DNA of 64,000 nucleotides from Chitinophagales bacterium (GCA_019694955.1 JAIBAX010000009.1:42007-106006), one strand, 5' to 3'; shown: positions 9,675 through 19,417, counted from the stretch's first letter. The notes: a model not told the origin generated them from the sequence alone. Translations and numbers: made by a program.

Positions 9675-11498
9675 ATGATTAGACTTTACCCACTCTTTTT
9701 CTTTCTGTTAGTTTTCTTTATTGATTTGAATGCACAAAATGGATTGTATATAAAAGGACAAGCCGGTGCTATATCAGCAGCAAATACAACATTATTTAAT
9801 AATGGTGCACTTATCTTTGTGAACGGGGAAATCTCTAATAATCAAGGATTATTAGTTAATGCAACCGGAACACTCGAATTAACAGGAAATTTTTCTAATT
9901 ACCCCACCGCCGACAATACCTACCAAAGTTCCGGTACAGAACGATTTTATGGACTCAATCAGCAGATGATCTACGGAACGCTGGATGGAACGACGAGTTT
10001 AAGTGGAAGACAAATCAACCAATTTAATAATTTAAAAGTGTATAAGTCTCTGACATCTATACCAAACAAATACCTTACCCTAAAGACCAATGTCAATGTT
10101 GCTAACAATATTGATTTTGAAACCGTTTCTCCTAATTCAACTATTGCAGGGACTGGTGTGAATCAGGCTGTCATTAGAACTGATTCTACCAGTCCTTCAA
10201 ATGTTGGTGATTATGCAAACGAATTGTATGTGCGCAATCCTTCGGCAGTGGATGCTATTACAAATGCTGCCGCATTGTCAGGGAATGGTCATGTTAGATA
10301 CGTGGAAGGGAAATTGCGCAGACAAGTGAATGCTGCTGTATCTTATGATTTTCCTGTTGGTTTCAAACCCGGAACATTAGATGGGATGGAGGGATTTAAT
10401 ATAACTTTTGTTACAGCACCTGCTAATAAATCAATCTTAGGCTATATCCAAAATGGCACCGATTCAGTTAAATATAGAAATGTTGTCTGTGATATCGGAA
10501 AAGACCCTGGATTAACACCCAACGATCCATATTCCACCTGTGCAGGAGCACCGGATGGCATCTTAGATAAATATTATCTCGAACCCAGTATCGATTTACA
10601 AAATGAATGGGTAGCAAACGCCAGTGATGCGGTTGGAATCATCAACTATAATATTACGCTCTATCCCGGAACATTATTAGATCCACTCACAGATTATTAT
10701 TCTATACCCAGTAGTTGTACCGGTAATGGTGGGAAGTTATTGAGAGTGGTCACTAGAAATGGTGTCGTCGATGGCAATAATCAGATAGGTCCCGATATCT
10801 TCGAGCCTTTTGAGTTAGACTCTTCATATTTGTTTTGTAACCTTCAGGGTAGTGTTCAACCCATTGGACTAAGCACGCAAAACGGATTCTCTAAGTTTAG
10901 AATACATGGCACTAGCCTCAATGCTAATACCGCCCTTCCAGTGGAATTGCTGTATCTCCATGCTACGCCTGTTAATAATACCTATATTAACGTTGATTGG
11001 AAAACAGCCACCGAAATAAACAATAAAGGATTTGATGTCGAAAGAAGTACGGATGCCATCGATTTCAAGAAAATCGCCTTCGTTGTAGGGAATGGCACCA
11101 CCACCATACCACATAGCTATTTTGTTGACGACCACGATGTCGTTGCTGGCATTGATTATTATTATAGATTAAAAATAATCGATAAGGATGGAACATATAG
11201 TTATTCACCTACCGTAAGTGCAAGACTTGAAGGGAATAAATCATTTGCCATTTCCGAAATTTATCCCAATCCAACAATGGGAAATAGCAGCGTAGATATT
11301 ATTGCTCCGGAAAATGGAAAGCTAATTATACAATTCCTGAATGTTATCGGACAGCAACTGAAAGAAGAGCATGTTGACCTGAAAGAAGGCATCAATAAAG
11401 TGAATATAAAAACCACAGACCTTGCAGCAGCTACCTATATCGTATCTTTCCAATACAGCGAGTTGGTAATGACGAAAAAGTTGATTAAAGAAAATTGA
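9675..11498 (+). CDS. Secreted surface protein with T9SS type A sorting domain
   Basis: 607 aa from ATG 9675. A TTG 27 bp upstream is possible, but ATG 9675 gives a clean signal peptide (MIRLYPLFFFLLVFFIDLNAQ). The body is beta-rich and Asn/Thr/Gly-rich with no recognised enzyme domain. Near 420-500 there is a segment of the kind VELLYLHATPVNNTYINVDW then KTATEINNKGFDVERS, which commonly precedes T9SS tails. The last ~80 residues are a type A sorting domain (ISEIYPNPTMGNSS, then GLY-like strands, ending MTKKLIKEN). It is exported by Sec and then the type IX system to the cell surface. It is divergent from the AraC gene and 67 bp before the next surface protein. Confidence 0.85.
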   Translation: MIRLYPLFFFLLVFFIDLNAQNGLYIKGQAGAISAANTTLFNNGALIFVNGEISNNQGLLVNATGTLELTGNFSNYPTADNTYQSSGTERFYGLNQQMIYGTLDGTTSLSGRQINQFNNLKVYKSLTSIPNKYLTLKTNVNVANNIDFETVSPNSTIAGTGVNQAVIRTDSTSPSNVGDYANELYVRNPSAVDAITNAAALSGNGHVRYVEGKLRRQVNAAVSYDFPVGFKPGTLDGMEGFNITFVTAPANKSILGYIQNGTDSVKYRNVVCDIGKDPGLTPNDPYSTCAGAPDGILDKYYLEPSIDLQNEWVANASDAVGIINYNITLYPGTLLDPLTDYYSIPSSCTGNGGKLLRVVTRNGVVDGNNQIGPDIFEPFELDSSYLFCNLQGSVQPIGLSTQNGFSKFRIHGTSLNANTALPVELLYLHATPVNNTYINVDWKTATEINNKGFDVERSTDAIDFKKIAFVVGNGTTTIPHSYFVDDHDVVAGIDYYYRLKIIDKDGTYSYSPTVSARLEGNKSFAISEIYPNPTMGNSSVDIIAPENGKLIIQFLNVIGQQLKEEHVDLKEGINKVNIKTTDLAAATYIVSFQYSELVMTKKLIKEN

Positions 11499-11565
11499 TT
11501 TTGCCGAACATTTTTTAAAAGTAAATAATATGAACTTAAAAGAGAAAATTGAAAAAGGAGTAGTT

Positions 11566-13434
11566 ATGAGAAAAATATTTACATTTCTGTTTATTCTAAG
11601 TATAATAAACACCATAAATGCCCAAAACAATGTGGGTATTGGAACCAATAACCCCGATGGGACATCGAAATTAGATATTACTGCTACAGACAAGGGTTTG
11701 TTGCCGCCACGTGTGGCCTTAACATCCTTAGTGACCACCACGCCAATATTAAACGGTGCCGGCACAGCAGCAACTACCGCCGATATGCCCAATGGGCTTA
11801 TCGTCTTTAATACAAACACAGCGGGAACTGCACCAAACAATGTAGTACCCGGTTATTACTACTGGGATAAGCCTAACAACAAATGGAAAGCAATGTTTAG
11901 TAGTCCCGGTTTAATAGATATAGGTACTATACACGCTTTTCCCGGCACCACCTATCCCAATGATATGTATTTGCCGTTAAGTGGTTCTACATATAATAAA
12001 GCAGACTATCCTGAATTTACGGATATTTTAAGCTCCTTAGATGCCGATTTAATTACTGCCACCACTGCCACTACCTTTACATTAGGAAACTGGAATTCAA
12101 ATGGTGCATTTTTGCGCGGGCAAGGAGGGAACGCTGGCAGTTTAGGAGCTATACAAACTGATGCTACTAAAAGACCTACTACCGCTTTTACGACTACATC
12201 GACAACCACGGGTACAACATCATCAAGCACTGGTGGAAATACGTTAGGCGATCAGTGGTTAAGTTATATAGATAATTGTGGCGGTTGCGGCTCTTATGGT
12301 GGTACTGATAGAGATCTGTCAAGGGGTTCTTCTCAATGGTCTAATTATGTAACAACCGGATATGATGATGACCCTACTCAATATCTAACAGAATGGACAC
12401 CACAAGATCATAATCACACCATTCCTTCTCTTTCTATTACAGGCGGTGGTGATGTTGAAACTCGCCCAACGAATCGTTCTATCCTATGGATGATAAAGGT
12501 ACGTCCTAGCGCTAGTTATGTTGGCAATATGACAGTTAATAATAATACCTTCACTGATTTGGATTGGATAAAAGTAGGCTCAACAGCTACTGTACCTACG
12601 TCAACAGAAGATAAATATACACAAAGTAAGGTTTTAGTTGGCAATACCGTAGGTTCTTCTTCAACGCCAAATTTTACTATTGAAGCCACCGGGACAGGTG
12701 GTCCTTACAGTGTACCTGCCATCGGCTTAACGTTTAGTCCTAGTAAATTCTTATACCTCCATGCTGCGTCTGGTGAACAATCCATCATGTGGGATGCTAC
12801 TGGAGCCTTGCGTTTTGGAACAGAAACCTCAATAGGAGTAAGTTATAGTGAAAAAATGAGAATCAATAGCAATGGAAGGGTGGGAATTGGCACGTCTTCT
12901 CCAGCCAATACATTGGATGTAAACGGTTATGTAAAATTAGGTACATCTGGAGGTGCTGATGTGGAAGGCTCTATGCGTTACAACTCTACCAAAAAATGTA
13001 TGGAATTTCATAACGGATGCGGTTGGAGATGTATAGGACTTACCTCTACTCAAATAGTTGATATTTTTGATGGGTTTAATGAAGGTAGTCAATGCAATGG
13101 TGGTTCTTCGGGTGGTTCATATGGAAATGTTTATAATTTTACAGTTACTGGTTTACAACCAGGACAAGTGATCGTTATTGATATTTTATTTTTTGTTGGT
13201 GCAGGATGTAGAGGTAATGCCGGATTTCCTACTCAATCTGCAAAAATGTACAATAGTGGCCTAGGGTTTTTCTATGAAGATGAAATACAGAGCTCTCCGA
13301 ACACTTGGCAAGAACGTCATCTTAAACAATCTTTTACCGTACCAACATCTCATACTTGTGGAAACAATATAACCATGAGTTTTGAATACAATGGTACATT
13401 CACATTCGCAAAAGCATTTATAGAGAAGTTTTAA
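11566..13434 (+). CDS. Secreted protein with phage-tail-collar/MDP-like segment
   Basis: 622 aa from ATG 11566 (signal peptide MRKIFTFLFILSIINTINAQ); an ATG 36 bp upstream would put charged residues before the signal. It starts NNVGIGTNNPDGTSKLDI and repeats the theme later as GRVGIGTSSPANTLDVNG, the 'VGIGT' repeats seen in Bacteroidota surface proteins and tail fibres. Residues about 115-310 (IGTIHAFPGT, then FLRGQGG and DHNHTIPSLSI) resemble the tail-collar/microcystin-dependent protein domain. The last ~130 residues are Cys- and Gly-rich and unidentified. No phage genes are nearby, so it is read as a cell-surface protein, probably co-expressed with the preceding gene. Confidence 0.7.
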   Translation: MRKIFTFLFILSIINTINAQNNVGIGTNNPDGTSKLDITATDKGLLPPRVALTSLVTTTPILNGAGTAATTADMPNGLIVFNTNTAGTAPNNVVPGYYYWDKPNNKWKAMFSSPGLIDIGTIHAFPGTTYPNDMYLPLSGSTYNKADYPEFTDILSSLDADLITATTATTFTLGNWNSNGAFLRGQGGNAGSLGAIQTDATKRPTTAFTTTSTTTGTTSSSTGGNTLGDQWLSYIDNCGGCGSYGGTDRDLSRGSSQWSNYVTTGYDDDPTQYLTEWTPQDHNHTIPSLSITGGGDVETRPTNRSILWMIKVRPSASYVGNMTVNNNTFTDLDWIKVGSTATVPTSTEDKYTQSKVLVGNTVGSSSTPNFTIEATGTGGPYSVPAIGLTFSPSKFLYLHAASGEQSIMWDATGALRFGTETSIGVSYSEKMRINSNGRVGIGTSSPANTLDVNGYVKLGTSGGADVEGSMRYNSTKKCMEFHNGCGWRCIGLTSTQIVDIFDGFNEGSQCNGGSSGGSYGNVYNFTVTGLQPGQVIVIDILFFVGAGCRGNAGFPTQSAKMYNSGLGFFYEDEIQSSPNTWQERHLKQSFTVPTSHTCGNNITMSFEYNGTFTFAKAFIEKF

Positions 13435-13654
13435 CTATCTGCGGTGTTTTGAACACTAAAGGCTAATACAATGGTACGTGTTCGGTTTATGTGAAAATGA
13501 ATAAAAATCGGTTTTTCTACAAGTAATTCTATTGCTTATTAGGAGAACATATAGCTATGCTTAATTTTATGCGCAAAATGCTTGCAATTATGCGCAATCT
13601 GCAATACACAAAAATGGTTACTGGTTTATATTTGTACATTACAACCTTATACAC
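13435..13654. promoter_or_regulatory. Regulatory region of the PhoD-GH5-GMC operon
   Basis: It contains two direct copies of TTATGCGCAAnnTG (13567-13580 and 13588-13601) whose starts are 21 bp apart, two turns of B-DNA, so one regulator could bind both on the same face. A TATATTTG -7 box lies about 20 bp before the ATG at 13655. The word matches the site beside the AraC gene (9582-9595). Confidence 0.5.
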
Positions 13655-14713
13655 ATGTTCAGGTATTCAAAGTTAAAATATAAGAAGTACGGTTATATTA
13701 TTTTACTTCTACTTATCAGTTATTCTTGTAAGAAAGATGTTTCGGTAAGTGAAAAACGGATTACCGCTATTGCCTTTGGCTCATGTGGTAGTCAATGGAG
13801 ACCAGATTGGTCTATATTTAACTCCATATTGGATAAAAAACCCGACTTGTATATAGCTTTGGGCGACAATATGTATGCAGATGTAGAAGGATTAGAGGAT
13901 CAGCCATTTTATCCTTTTTTTGTCGATTTTGGTTATCAGGTTTTAGGTCAAAATAAAATCTTTGGAAAATTTAAGAAGCAAGTACCTATAATAGCTACTT
14001 GGGACGATCATGATTATGGTAAAAATAATGGGGGCAATGAATTTCTTTATAAACAGGAAGCGAAAAATGCCTTCATGAAGTTTTGGAATGTTTCCAGCGA
14101 TAATGACATGCGTTCAAGGGAAGGAGTATATAGCGCATACTACTACGGAGAAGGTAATCAACGGATCCAAATACTCATGTTAGACACTAGATGGTTTCTG
14201 GATGTTATCTCCGATGAACCCATTGCAGCAACCACAGATGCATCAAAGAAAATATTGGGTGAGCCAGAATGGCTTTGGTTGGAAGAAGAATTGAAAAAAC
14301 CTGCAGCCATCCGAATTATTGGCAGTAGTACCCAGTTCTGTACTGAACACAATGGCTATGAAGCTTGGGCAAATTATCCGCTTGAAATGGAGCGTTTCTA
14401 CTCAACTATAAGAAAAACCAAAGCAGAAGGAGTGTTTTTTATTAGTGGAGATGTTCATTATGCAGAAATCAATAAGAGAAAGGTAGAAGGTTTGTACCCG
14501 ATATATGATGCAACCTCCAGCGGACTTACACATATGGAAGATCCGGCAAAGCCAAGCATATACCGGATTGGTGATCCGTATACGAATCTCAATTTCGGCA
14601 TGCTACGTATTGATTGGGACGCTAATCCTATTAGTATTAAACAAGAAATATATAGTCAATCCGGCGACTTAGTATTGAGTCACCAAATATTATTAAATGA
14701 GTTGAAATTTTAG
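13655..14713 (+). CDS. PhoD-like alkaline phosphatase/phosphodiesterase lipoprotein (copy 1)
   Basis: 352 aa. Lipoprotein signal ending in the lipobox LISYSC, so it is lipid-anchored in the envelope. The metallophosphoesterase core shows IAFGSCGSQWRPD, LYIALGDNMYAD, IATWDDHDYGKNN, QILMLDTRW, and FFISGDVHYAEI, with the metal ligands D, N, D, H typical of PhoD. These enzymes cleave phosphomono- or diesters. It is the first gene of a tight operon (3 bp to GH5, then 7 bp to GMC). A paralogue with the same motif order lies at 19694. Substrate unknown; a phospholipid or phosphorylated lipid head group would suit the neighbours (inference). Confidence 0.85.
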   Translation: MFRYSKLKYKKYGYIILLLLISYSCKKDVSVSEKRITAIAFGSCGSQWRPDWSIFNSILDKKPDLYIALGDNMYADVEGLEDQPFYPFFVDFGYQVLGQNKIFGKFKKQVPIIATWDDHDYGKNNGGNEFLYKQEAKNAFMKFWNVSSDNDMRSREGVYSAYYYGEGNQRIQILMLDTRWFLDVISDEPIAATTDASKKILGEPEWLWLEEELKKPAAIRIIGSSTQFCTEHNGYEAWANYPLEMERFYSTIRKTKAEGVFFISGDVHYAEINKRKVEGLYPIYDATSSGLTHMEDPAKPSIYRIGDPYTNLNFGMLRIDWDANPISIKQEIYSQSGDLVLSHQILLNELKF

Positions 14714-14716
14714 AAA

Positions 14717-16144
14717 ATGAAGAATACATGGTTGCTGTGCCTAATGATTATATTAACACTTTCTTGCAAGAAAGATGGACAAATAAATAGTGAAAACCCC
14801 CGTTTCGTATACGACCAACACGGTCGAGTTTTGATATTGCATGGCTTAAATATGTCGAGCAGTGCAAAGGCAGAAGGAAATCCTTCCGATACACTTACAT
14901 ATTTGAAACATTATCCTTGGACAACGGAAAGTTTTGTGGATCAAGAAGCAAAGGAGTATGGTTTCAACGCTGTTCGCTATCTTGTCTTTTGGGATGGTAT
15001 CGAACCCCATAAGGATAATTTTAGAGAGGCATATTTAGATAGTACTGCAGTTAGAATTAAATGGTACACCGATAGAGGGATGTATGTGATTCTTGACATG
15101 CATCAAGATGTTTACAGCCATGTTTTATTTGGTAATGGAGCTCCCTCTTGGGCAACAGAAACAGATGGTGTCGTTCCAGATTCGGTAGCACCCCTTGGAT
15201 TGTGGTGGTTGAGAAACTTACAACCTGCTGTAGTTAATGCCTACCAAAATTTCTTTGAATATACTGATTACAAAGTTTTGCAAGACCATTATATCTTAGC
15301 ATGGCAAAAGGTGATCAATAGATTTAAAGACAATCCTTATGTAATCGGCTACGATTTGATGAACGAACCACATGGTGGAGATTTGGTGAAAACTATGTTT
15401 GGAGAGTTTGAAAAAGAACAATTATATCCTTTTTATAAACGATTGATAAATGGTATCAGAGAAGTTGACAATGAAAAATGGATATTTTTTGAACCAAGAT
15501 CCTTTGGCGTAAATTTTGGCTTGGATTCTTACCTTCCCAAGATTGAAGATCAAAGAAAAGGAATACCTCGTATGCAATATGCTCCGCACTGTTATCCCTT
15601 GTTTATGGAAGAGAGCATTTATACAAGTGGAAGAAAAAATCACTTATTGGAATGGGAGCAAAGACGCAAAAAAGAACTGGAAAAACAGGGTTGTGGTATG
15701 CACATCGGTGAGTTTGGTTTTCACCCTGACTGGCCCGGCATGGAACTATTCTTTAAAGATTTCTTTGAAATGGCAGACAGAAATATGTGTAATTGGTCAT
15801 ATTGGAGTAGCGATCCCGGAGGTTGGGGACCTTGGAATCCCGATTTAACAGAAAGCCCCATCATGAATCAACTCATCCGCGTTTATCCACGCGCTATCGC
15901 AGGAGAACCTATCTCATTTAACTATGATAGAGATGCCAAAGTATTTGACTTTGTGTACATGAACAACCCTGACATTGATATGCCAACGGAGATATTCATT
16001 CCGGAAAGGTTTTTCCCCAATGGTTATATCTTGGTAGTAAATGGAACGACAGACTATACAGAATCATATGACCCCGTTTATCATGTTTTAAAGATTCAAT
16101 CGGGTGAAAGAAAACAAATAACAATTAAACTTCAACCAAAATAA
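14717..16144 (+). CDS. GH5 glycosidase lipoprotein, endoglycoceramidase/steryl-glucosidase type
   Basis: 475 aa. Signal peptide with lipobox LTLSC. The GH5 barrel carries the acid/base in GYDLMNEPHGG (Glu217) and the nucleophile in HIGEFGFHP (Glu332). The early motif VLILHGLNMSSSAK, the WDGIEPHKDN motif, and the ILDMHQDVYSH strand are characteristic of the endoglycosylceramidase branch rather than cellulases. A C-terminal beta-sandwich (about 385-475) completes the family architecture. Known members release glycans from glycosphingolipids or glucose from steryl glucosides. Its place between a phosphodiesterase and a cholesterol-oxidase-like enzyme favours a lipid-linked glycoside as substrate; which one is inference. 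Confidence 0.85.
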   Translation: MKNTWLLCLMIILTLSCKKDGQINSENPRFVYDQHGRVLILHGLNMSSSAKAEGNPSDTLTYLKHYPWTTESFVDQEAKEYGFNAVRYLVFWDGIEPHKDNFREAYLDSTAVRIKWYTDRGMYVILDMHQDVYSHVLFGNGAPSWATETDGVVPDSVAPLGLWWLRNLQPAVVNAYQNFFEYTDYKVLQDHYILAWQKVINRFKDNPYVIGYDLMNEPHGGDLVKTMFGEFEKEQLYPFYKRLINGIREVDNEKWIFFEPRSFGVNFGLDSYLPKIEDQRKGIPRMQYAPHCYPLFMEESIYTSGRKNHLLEWEQRRKKELEKQGCGMHIGEFGFHPDWPGMELFFKDFFEMADRNMCNWSYWSSDPGGWGPWNPDLTESPIMNQLIRVYPRAIAGEPISFNYDRDAKVFDFVYMNNPDIDMPTEIFIPERFFPNGYILVVNGTTDYTESYDPVYHVLKIQSGERKQITIKLQPK

Positions 16145-16151
16145 CCTTATT

Positions 16152-17765
16152 ATGTATCGTAAAAAAAACAAACTGTACAGACGCAGATTCATAGGATTGT
16201 CAGCAATGGCAGGAGCAATTGCTACCACTGGAATAGGATTAGCTTCCTGTAAAAAGGACGTTGCAAGAATTGCAGAGGATACAGATTATACCGCTATTGT
16301 TATCGGTTCCGGTTTCGGTGGTGCTGTGGCGGCATTGCGATTAGGTGAAGCAGGTGTGAAAACATTGATGTTAGAAATGGGGAAGAATTTTGACACAACA
16401 AACGGACAAAAACCTTTCTCGTCACAATTTGATCCAGATACAAGGGCCTCATGGTTGAAAACCGGCAATCTTGAAATGCCCATCAACATGCCTTTTCCTA
16501 TGAAGGGACGCAAATACACCGGTGTGATTGATAGAAATAAGATAAGTGCCCAGAAAAGTATGGATATCTTTAGAGGTACCGGATTGGGTGGTGGGTCTTT
16601 AGTATATGGTGCTATGCTTCCACGTGCTAGTGAACAAAAATGGGATCAATATTTTTCAGATATTACCTTTGAGGAAATGACATCGAAATGGTATCCCAAA
16701 GTAGAACAAATGCTCGGCGTTAAGTTAGTACCGGATGATTTGTATCATCATGACTTCTACAAATACTCAAGAATTGGAGTAAATCAAGCGATGAAAGCAG
16801 GGTATGACCATTTTGTCATTCCTTCGGGCTTTGATTTCGATATTATGAGACAGGAGTTTGAGGGTGCTGTTGATAAGTCAGTTACTAATGGAGAAATGAT
16901 GCTGGGAGTGAATAACGGATGTAAAAAAAGTTTGGATAAAAACTACATCCCAAGTGCAATAGGAACAGGTAATGTTACGGTGAAAACACAACATGTCGTC
17001 AAAAATGTTCGACAACTGCCTAGTGAAAAGTATCAGGTAGATGTTGAGGAAATTGAAACGGACGGCAGTATAGTGTCTACAAAAACATTCACTTGCACGC
17101 ATCTCTTTATGAATGCAGGTGTAGCAGGAACCATGGATATATTGTTGAGGGCAAAACACCACAATGAACTCCCAAATCTTGACAATTCCTTGGGAACAGG
17201 ATGGGGTAATAATGGCAATACAATGGTAATGCGAAAAAATATTGGTGTCAATGTTGGCATTAAAATGTCCACAGCTCCAATTGTCGCATTTGCGGATAAG
17301 CAGAACCCTTTCGGTTATTTGTTGGCAGAGCAAGCACCCTTTCCAATTGGCGTGGAAACAAACAACTTAATGTACTTATGCCTCATTGAAACACCTGAAA
17401 GAGGTTATTTTCAATATAATGAAACCCTCAAAAAAGTTGAACTGATGTGGAATAAAAGTCAGCACGATATTGCCATAAATGCTGCCAAACATTTTATTAA
17501 TACCTTAAATGATGCCAATGGTGGTTCAGTGGATACTTTCTTTATCAATAGTAATGGATACTCTGATAACTTCACCTATCACCCCCTCGGCGGTGCCGTT
17601 AGAAACGAGACAAGTGACGGCTATGGTAGGTTGAAAGGATATAAGCATCTATATTGTATAGATGGAAGCCAACTCCCAGGTTATAGTGCGGGAGGAAATC
17701 CATCCTTAACGATTGCGGCATTAGCAGAGAGAAGCATGGCGCATATTCTCAGCAATGACTTTTAG
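16152..17765 (+). CDS. GMC oxidoreductase, cholesterol-oxidase-like, Tat lipoprotein
   Basis: 537 aa. It begins with a twin-arginine signal (RRRFIGLSAMAG) ending in a lipobox LASC, so it is exported folded with its FAD and lipid-anchored. The FAD-binding motif VIGSGFGGAVAALRLGEAGV is followed by a Bacteroidota version of the class I cholesterol oxidase core: RGTGLGGGSLVYGAML, the active-site region YHPLGGAVRN (His), and the end GNPSLTIAALAER (Asn). Class I cholesterol oxidases oxidise and isomerise 3-beta-hydroxysterols with O2. The exact alcohol substrate is not proven. Last gene of the operon with GH5; 42 bp separates it from the convergent sugar-transferase gene. Confidence 0.85.
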   Translation: MYRKKNKLYRRRFIGLSAMAGAIATTGIGLASCKKDVARIAEDTDYTAIVIGSGFGGAVAALRLGEAGVKTLMLEMGKNFDTTNGQKPFSSQFDPDTRASWLKTGNLEMPINMPFPMKGRKYTGVIDRNKISAQKSMDIFRGTGLGGGSLVYGAMLPRASEQKWDQYFSDITFEEMTSKWYPKVEQMLGVKLVPDDLYHHDFYKYSRIGVNQAMKAGYDHFVIPSGFDFDIMRQEFEGAVDKSVTNGEMMLGVNNGCKKSLDKNYIPSAIGTGNVTVKTQHVVKNVRQLPSEKYQVDVEEIETDGSIVSTKTFTCTHLFMNAGVAGTMDILLRAKHHNELPNLDNSLGTGWGNNGNTMVMRKNIGVNVGIKMSTAPIVAFADKQNPFGYLLAEQAPFPIGVETNNLMYLCLIETPERGYFQYNETLKKVELMWNKSQHDIAINAAKHFINTLNDANGGSVDTFFINSNGYSDNFTYHPLGGAVRNETSDGYGRLKGYKHLYCIDGSQLPGYSAGGNPSLTIAALAERSMAHILSNDF

Positions 17766-17807
17766 TTGTTTGGTAGCATAGATTGAAAATAACTGAAAAA
17801 AGATACG

Positions 17808-19229
17808 CTATTTCCCTTTTCCCTGTATTAAAGTAAGAATAGTGTAAAAAAGGATTTTTATGTCTAAAGAAATTGATATGTTTTCAACATAGATAAGGTC
17901 GTATTTCATTCTTTTTACCATCTCTTCTACGTTGCTTGCATAACCATATTTTACCATACCCCAAGAGGTAATGCCCGGTCGAACTTTGTGTAGATGGCGA
18001 TAATGCGGTGCTTTTTTTACGATTAACTCAATGAAATGTTGTCTCTCCGGTCGCGGACCGACCAGCGACATATCTCCCTTAAGTACATTGAAAAACTGTG
18101 GCAGTTCATCCAATCTATATTTTCTCAGCGTTTTTCCAACACTGGTAATGCGCGGATCGTCAGTTTTGCTGAGCATAGGGCCCTCTTTCTCAGCATCACA
18201 ATACATAGTCCTGAATTTATACATCTGAAAAGGCACCTGATTCTTACCAATGCGTTCTTGTAAGTATAAAATGCTCCCTTTCGAAGAAAACTTAACCAAT
18301 ATGCCTATAATAATGAATAGTGGAATGCATGTCAATAAAACAAAAAGAGAAAAAACAATGTCAATCAATCGTTTGACGAAATACTGCCACGGCTTCAAGA
18401 GCTTTCTGTCTATTTCTATAAGTGCTGCCCCAAATACATTTTCCATCTTCACAGAACCTGCCAGGATATCATACATGTCAGGAATTATCTTAATGCTAAG
18501 AGGTAAGTCGTCCAGAATGTTTAGAATATCATTTATTTTATGATGTTCGGATGTGTCGATGGCAATAATGACTTCTTCTATTTCTTCTTTCAGGATAATA
18601 GTTCTCAAATTTTCCATTGTGCCTAAGCAGGAAATATAGTCCTTCAACCCATTTTCTTTCTTTGGGTCAACACTCACAAAGCCAATGAACTGATTGCCTA
18701 ATGATGCTTTTGAATGGCTGATTTCCTTAAATAACTCTGTGGCACGTTTATTTCCGCCAATGATAAGCGTAGGGAAAGTAACTTTCTTAGAGGAAAGTTG
18801 ATGTTTAACTATACGCAATATCAGCATCCGGAATAGGAAAGTCAATGTCAGGTGCGTGCCAAATAAAATCAAAAACAGGTAGTAATAATCTTGGTACTTT
18901 CGAATTCTATCGTCAAGGATGAAAAGAAAGAAAATGATAATGCTACCGATACTACTTTGAATAATTGTTTTTCCTATTTCAGTTAATCTGGATTTTTTAT
19001 AAATATCCGTATAAGTATTTCCAAGCGCAAATAATAGTACCCAAAAAACAGTAATAATGAGCGTGCCGAAGATGAAATTCCTGTCTTCGATGGCTTTGGT
19101 AAGGTTAAATTCAGGTATTTTTTCTAACCAATGCTTCCTAATGAAAAATAATAATACCCATGATGATGCAGCGGCTACAATGTCTCCCGCTAAATACCAA
19201 AGTATATTCTTCTTTCTCTTTGTTGTCAT
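17808..19229 (-). CDS. Exopolysaccharide polyprenyl-phosphate sugar-1-phosphate transferase
   Basis: 473 aa. Four N-terminal transmembrane helices, a central CoA-binding-like Rossmann segment (FPTLIIGGNKRATELFKEI), and a fifth helix before a C-terminal PglC/WbaP-type sugar transferase domain. That domain has YLQERIGKN, MYKFRTM, LSKTDDPRITSVG, LRKYRLDELPQ, and MSLVGPRP, all standard. It moves a sugar-1-phosphate (often glucose or galactose) from a UDP-sugar onto undecaprenyl phosphate at the inner membrane, the first step of exopolysaccharide or O-antigen synthesis. No glycan cluster is next to it, so it stands alone. A TACATTTG box lies about 22 bp upstream of its ATG. Confidence 0.92.
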   Translation of the reverse strand: MTTKRKKNILWYLAGDIVAAASSWVLLFFIRKHWLEKIPEFNLTKAIEDRNFIFGTLIITVFWVLLFALGNTYTDIYKKSRLTEIGKTIIQSSIGSIIIFFLFILDDRIRKYQDYYYLFLILFGTHLTLTFLFRMLILRIVKHQLSSKKVTFPTLIIGGNKRATELFKEISHSKASLGNQFIGFVSVDPKKENGLKDYISCLGTMENLRTIILKEEIEEVIIAIDTSEHHKINDILNILDDLPLSIKIIPDMYDILAGSVKMENVFGAALIEIDRKLLKPWQYFVKRLIDIVFSLFVLLTCIPLFIIIGILVKFSSKGSILYLQERIGKNQVPFQMYKFRTMYCDAEKEGPMLSKTDDPRITSVGKTLRKYRLDELPQFFNVLKGDMSLVGPRPERQHFIELIVKKAPHYRHLHKVRPGITSWGMVKYGYASNVEEMVKRMKYDLIYVENISISLDIKILFYTILTLIQGKGK

Positions 19230-19390
19230 GTTTTAATAGGAGTTCCAATTGCAAATGTAGGAAAAATAGTAGATAAAAAAAGGAGACGTTGTGTAATTAC
19301 TTCTGTTTCATTTGAAATAATCACCAAAAAATTAAAACAAAATATTAAGGTATAAATTTGTTGAAATGGAGCATCCTCCAAAATCCCAAT

Positions 19391-19416
19391 AAAAAAAGGC
19401 ATCCGAAGATGCCTTT
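19391..19416 (-). terminator. Rho-independent terminator of tRNA-Asp
   Basis: Read on the minus strand, AAAGGCATC pairs with GATGCCTTT around a stable TTCG tetraloop, then T7. It directly follows the tRNA 3' end. Confidence 0.9.
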
Positions 19417-19417
19417 G

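Noticed and set aside
11566..13434. Prophage, suggested by the tail-collar-like protein.
   Set aside because: No capsid, terminase, portal, integrase or lysis genes nearby; the protein has a secretion signal.
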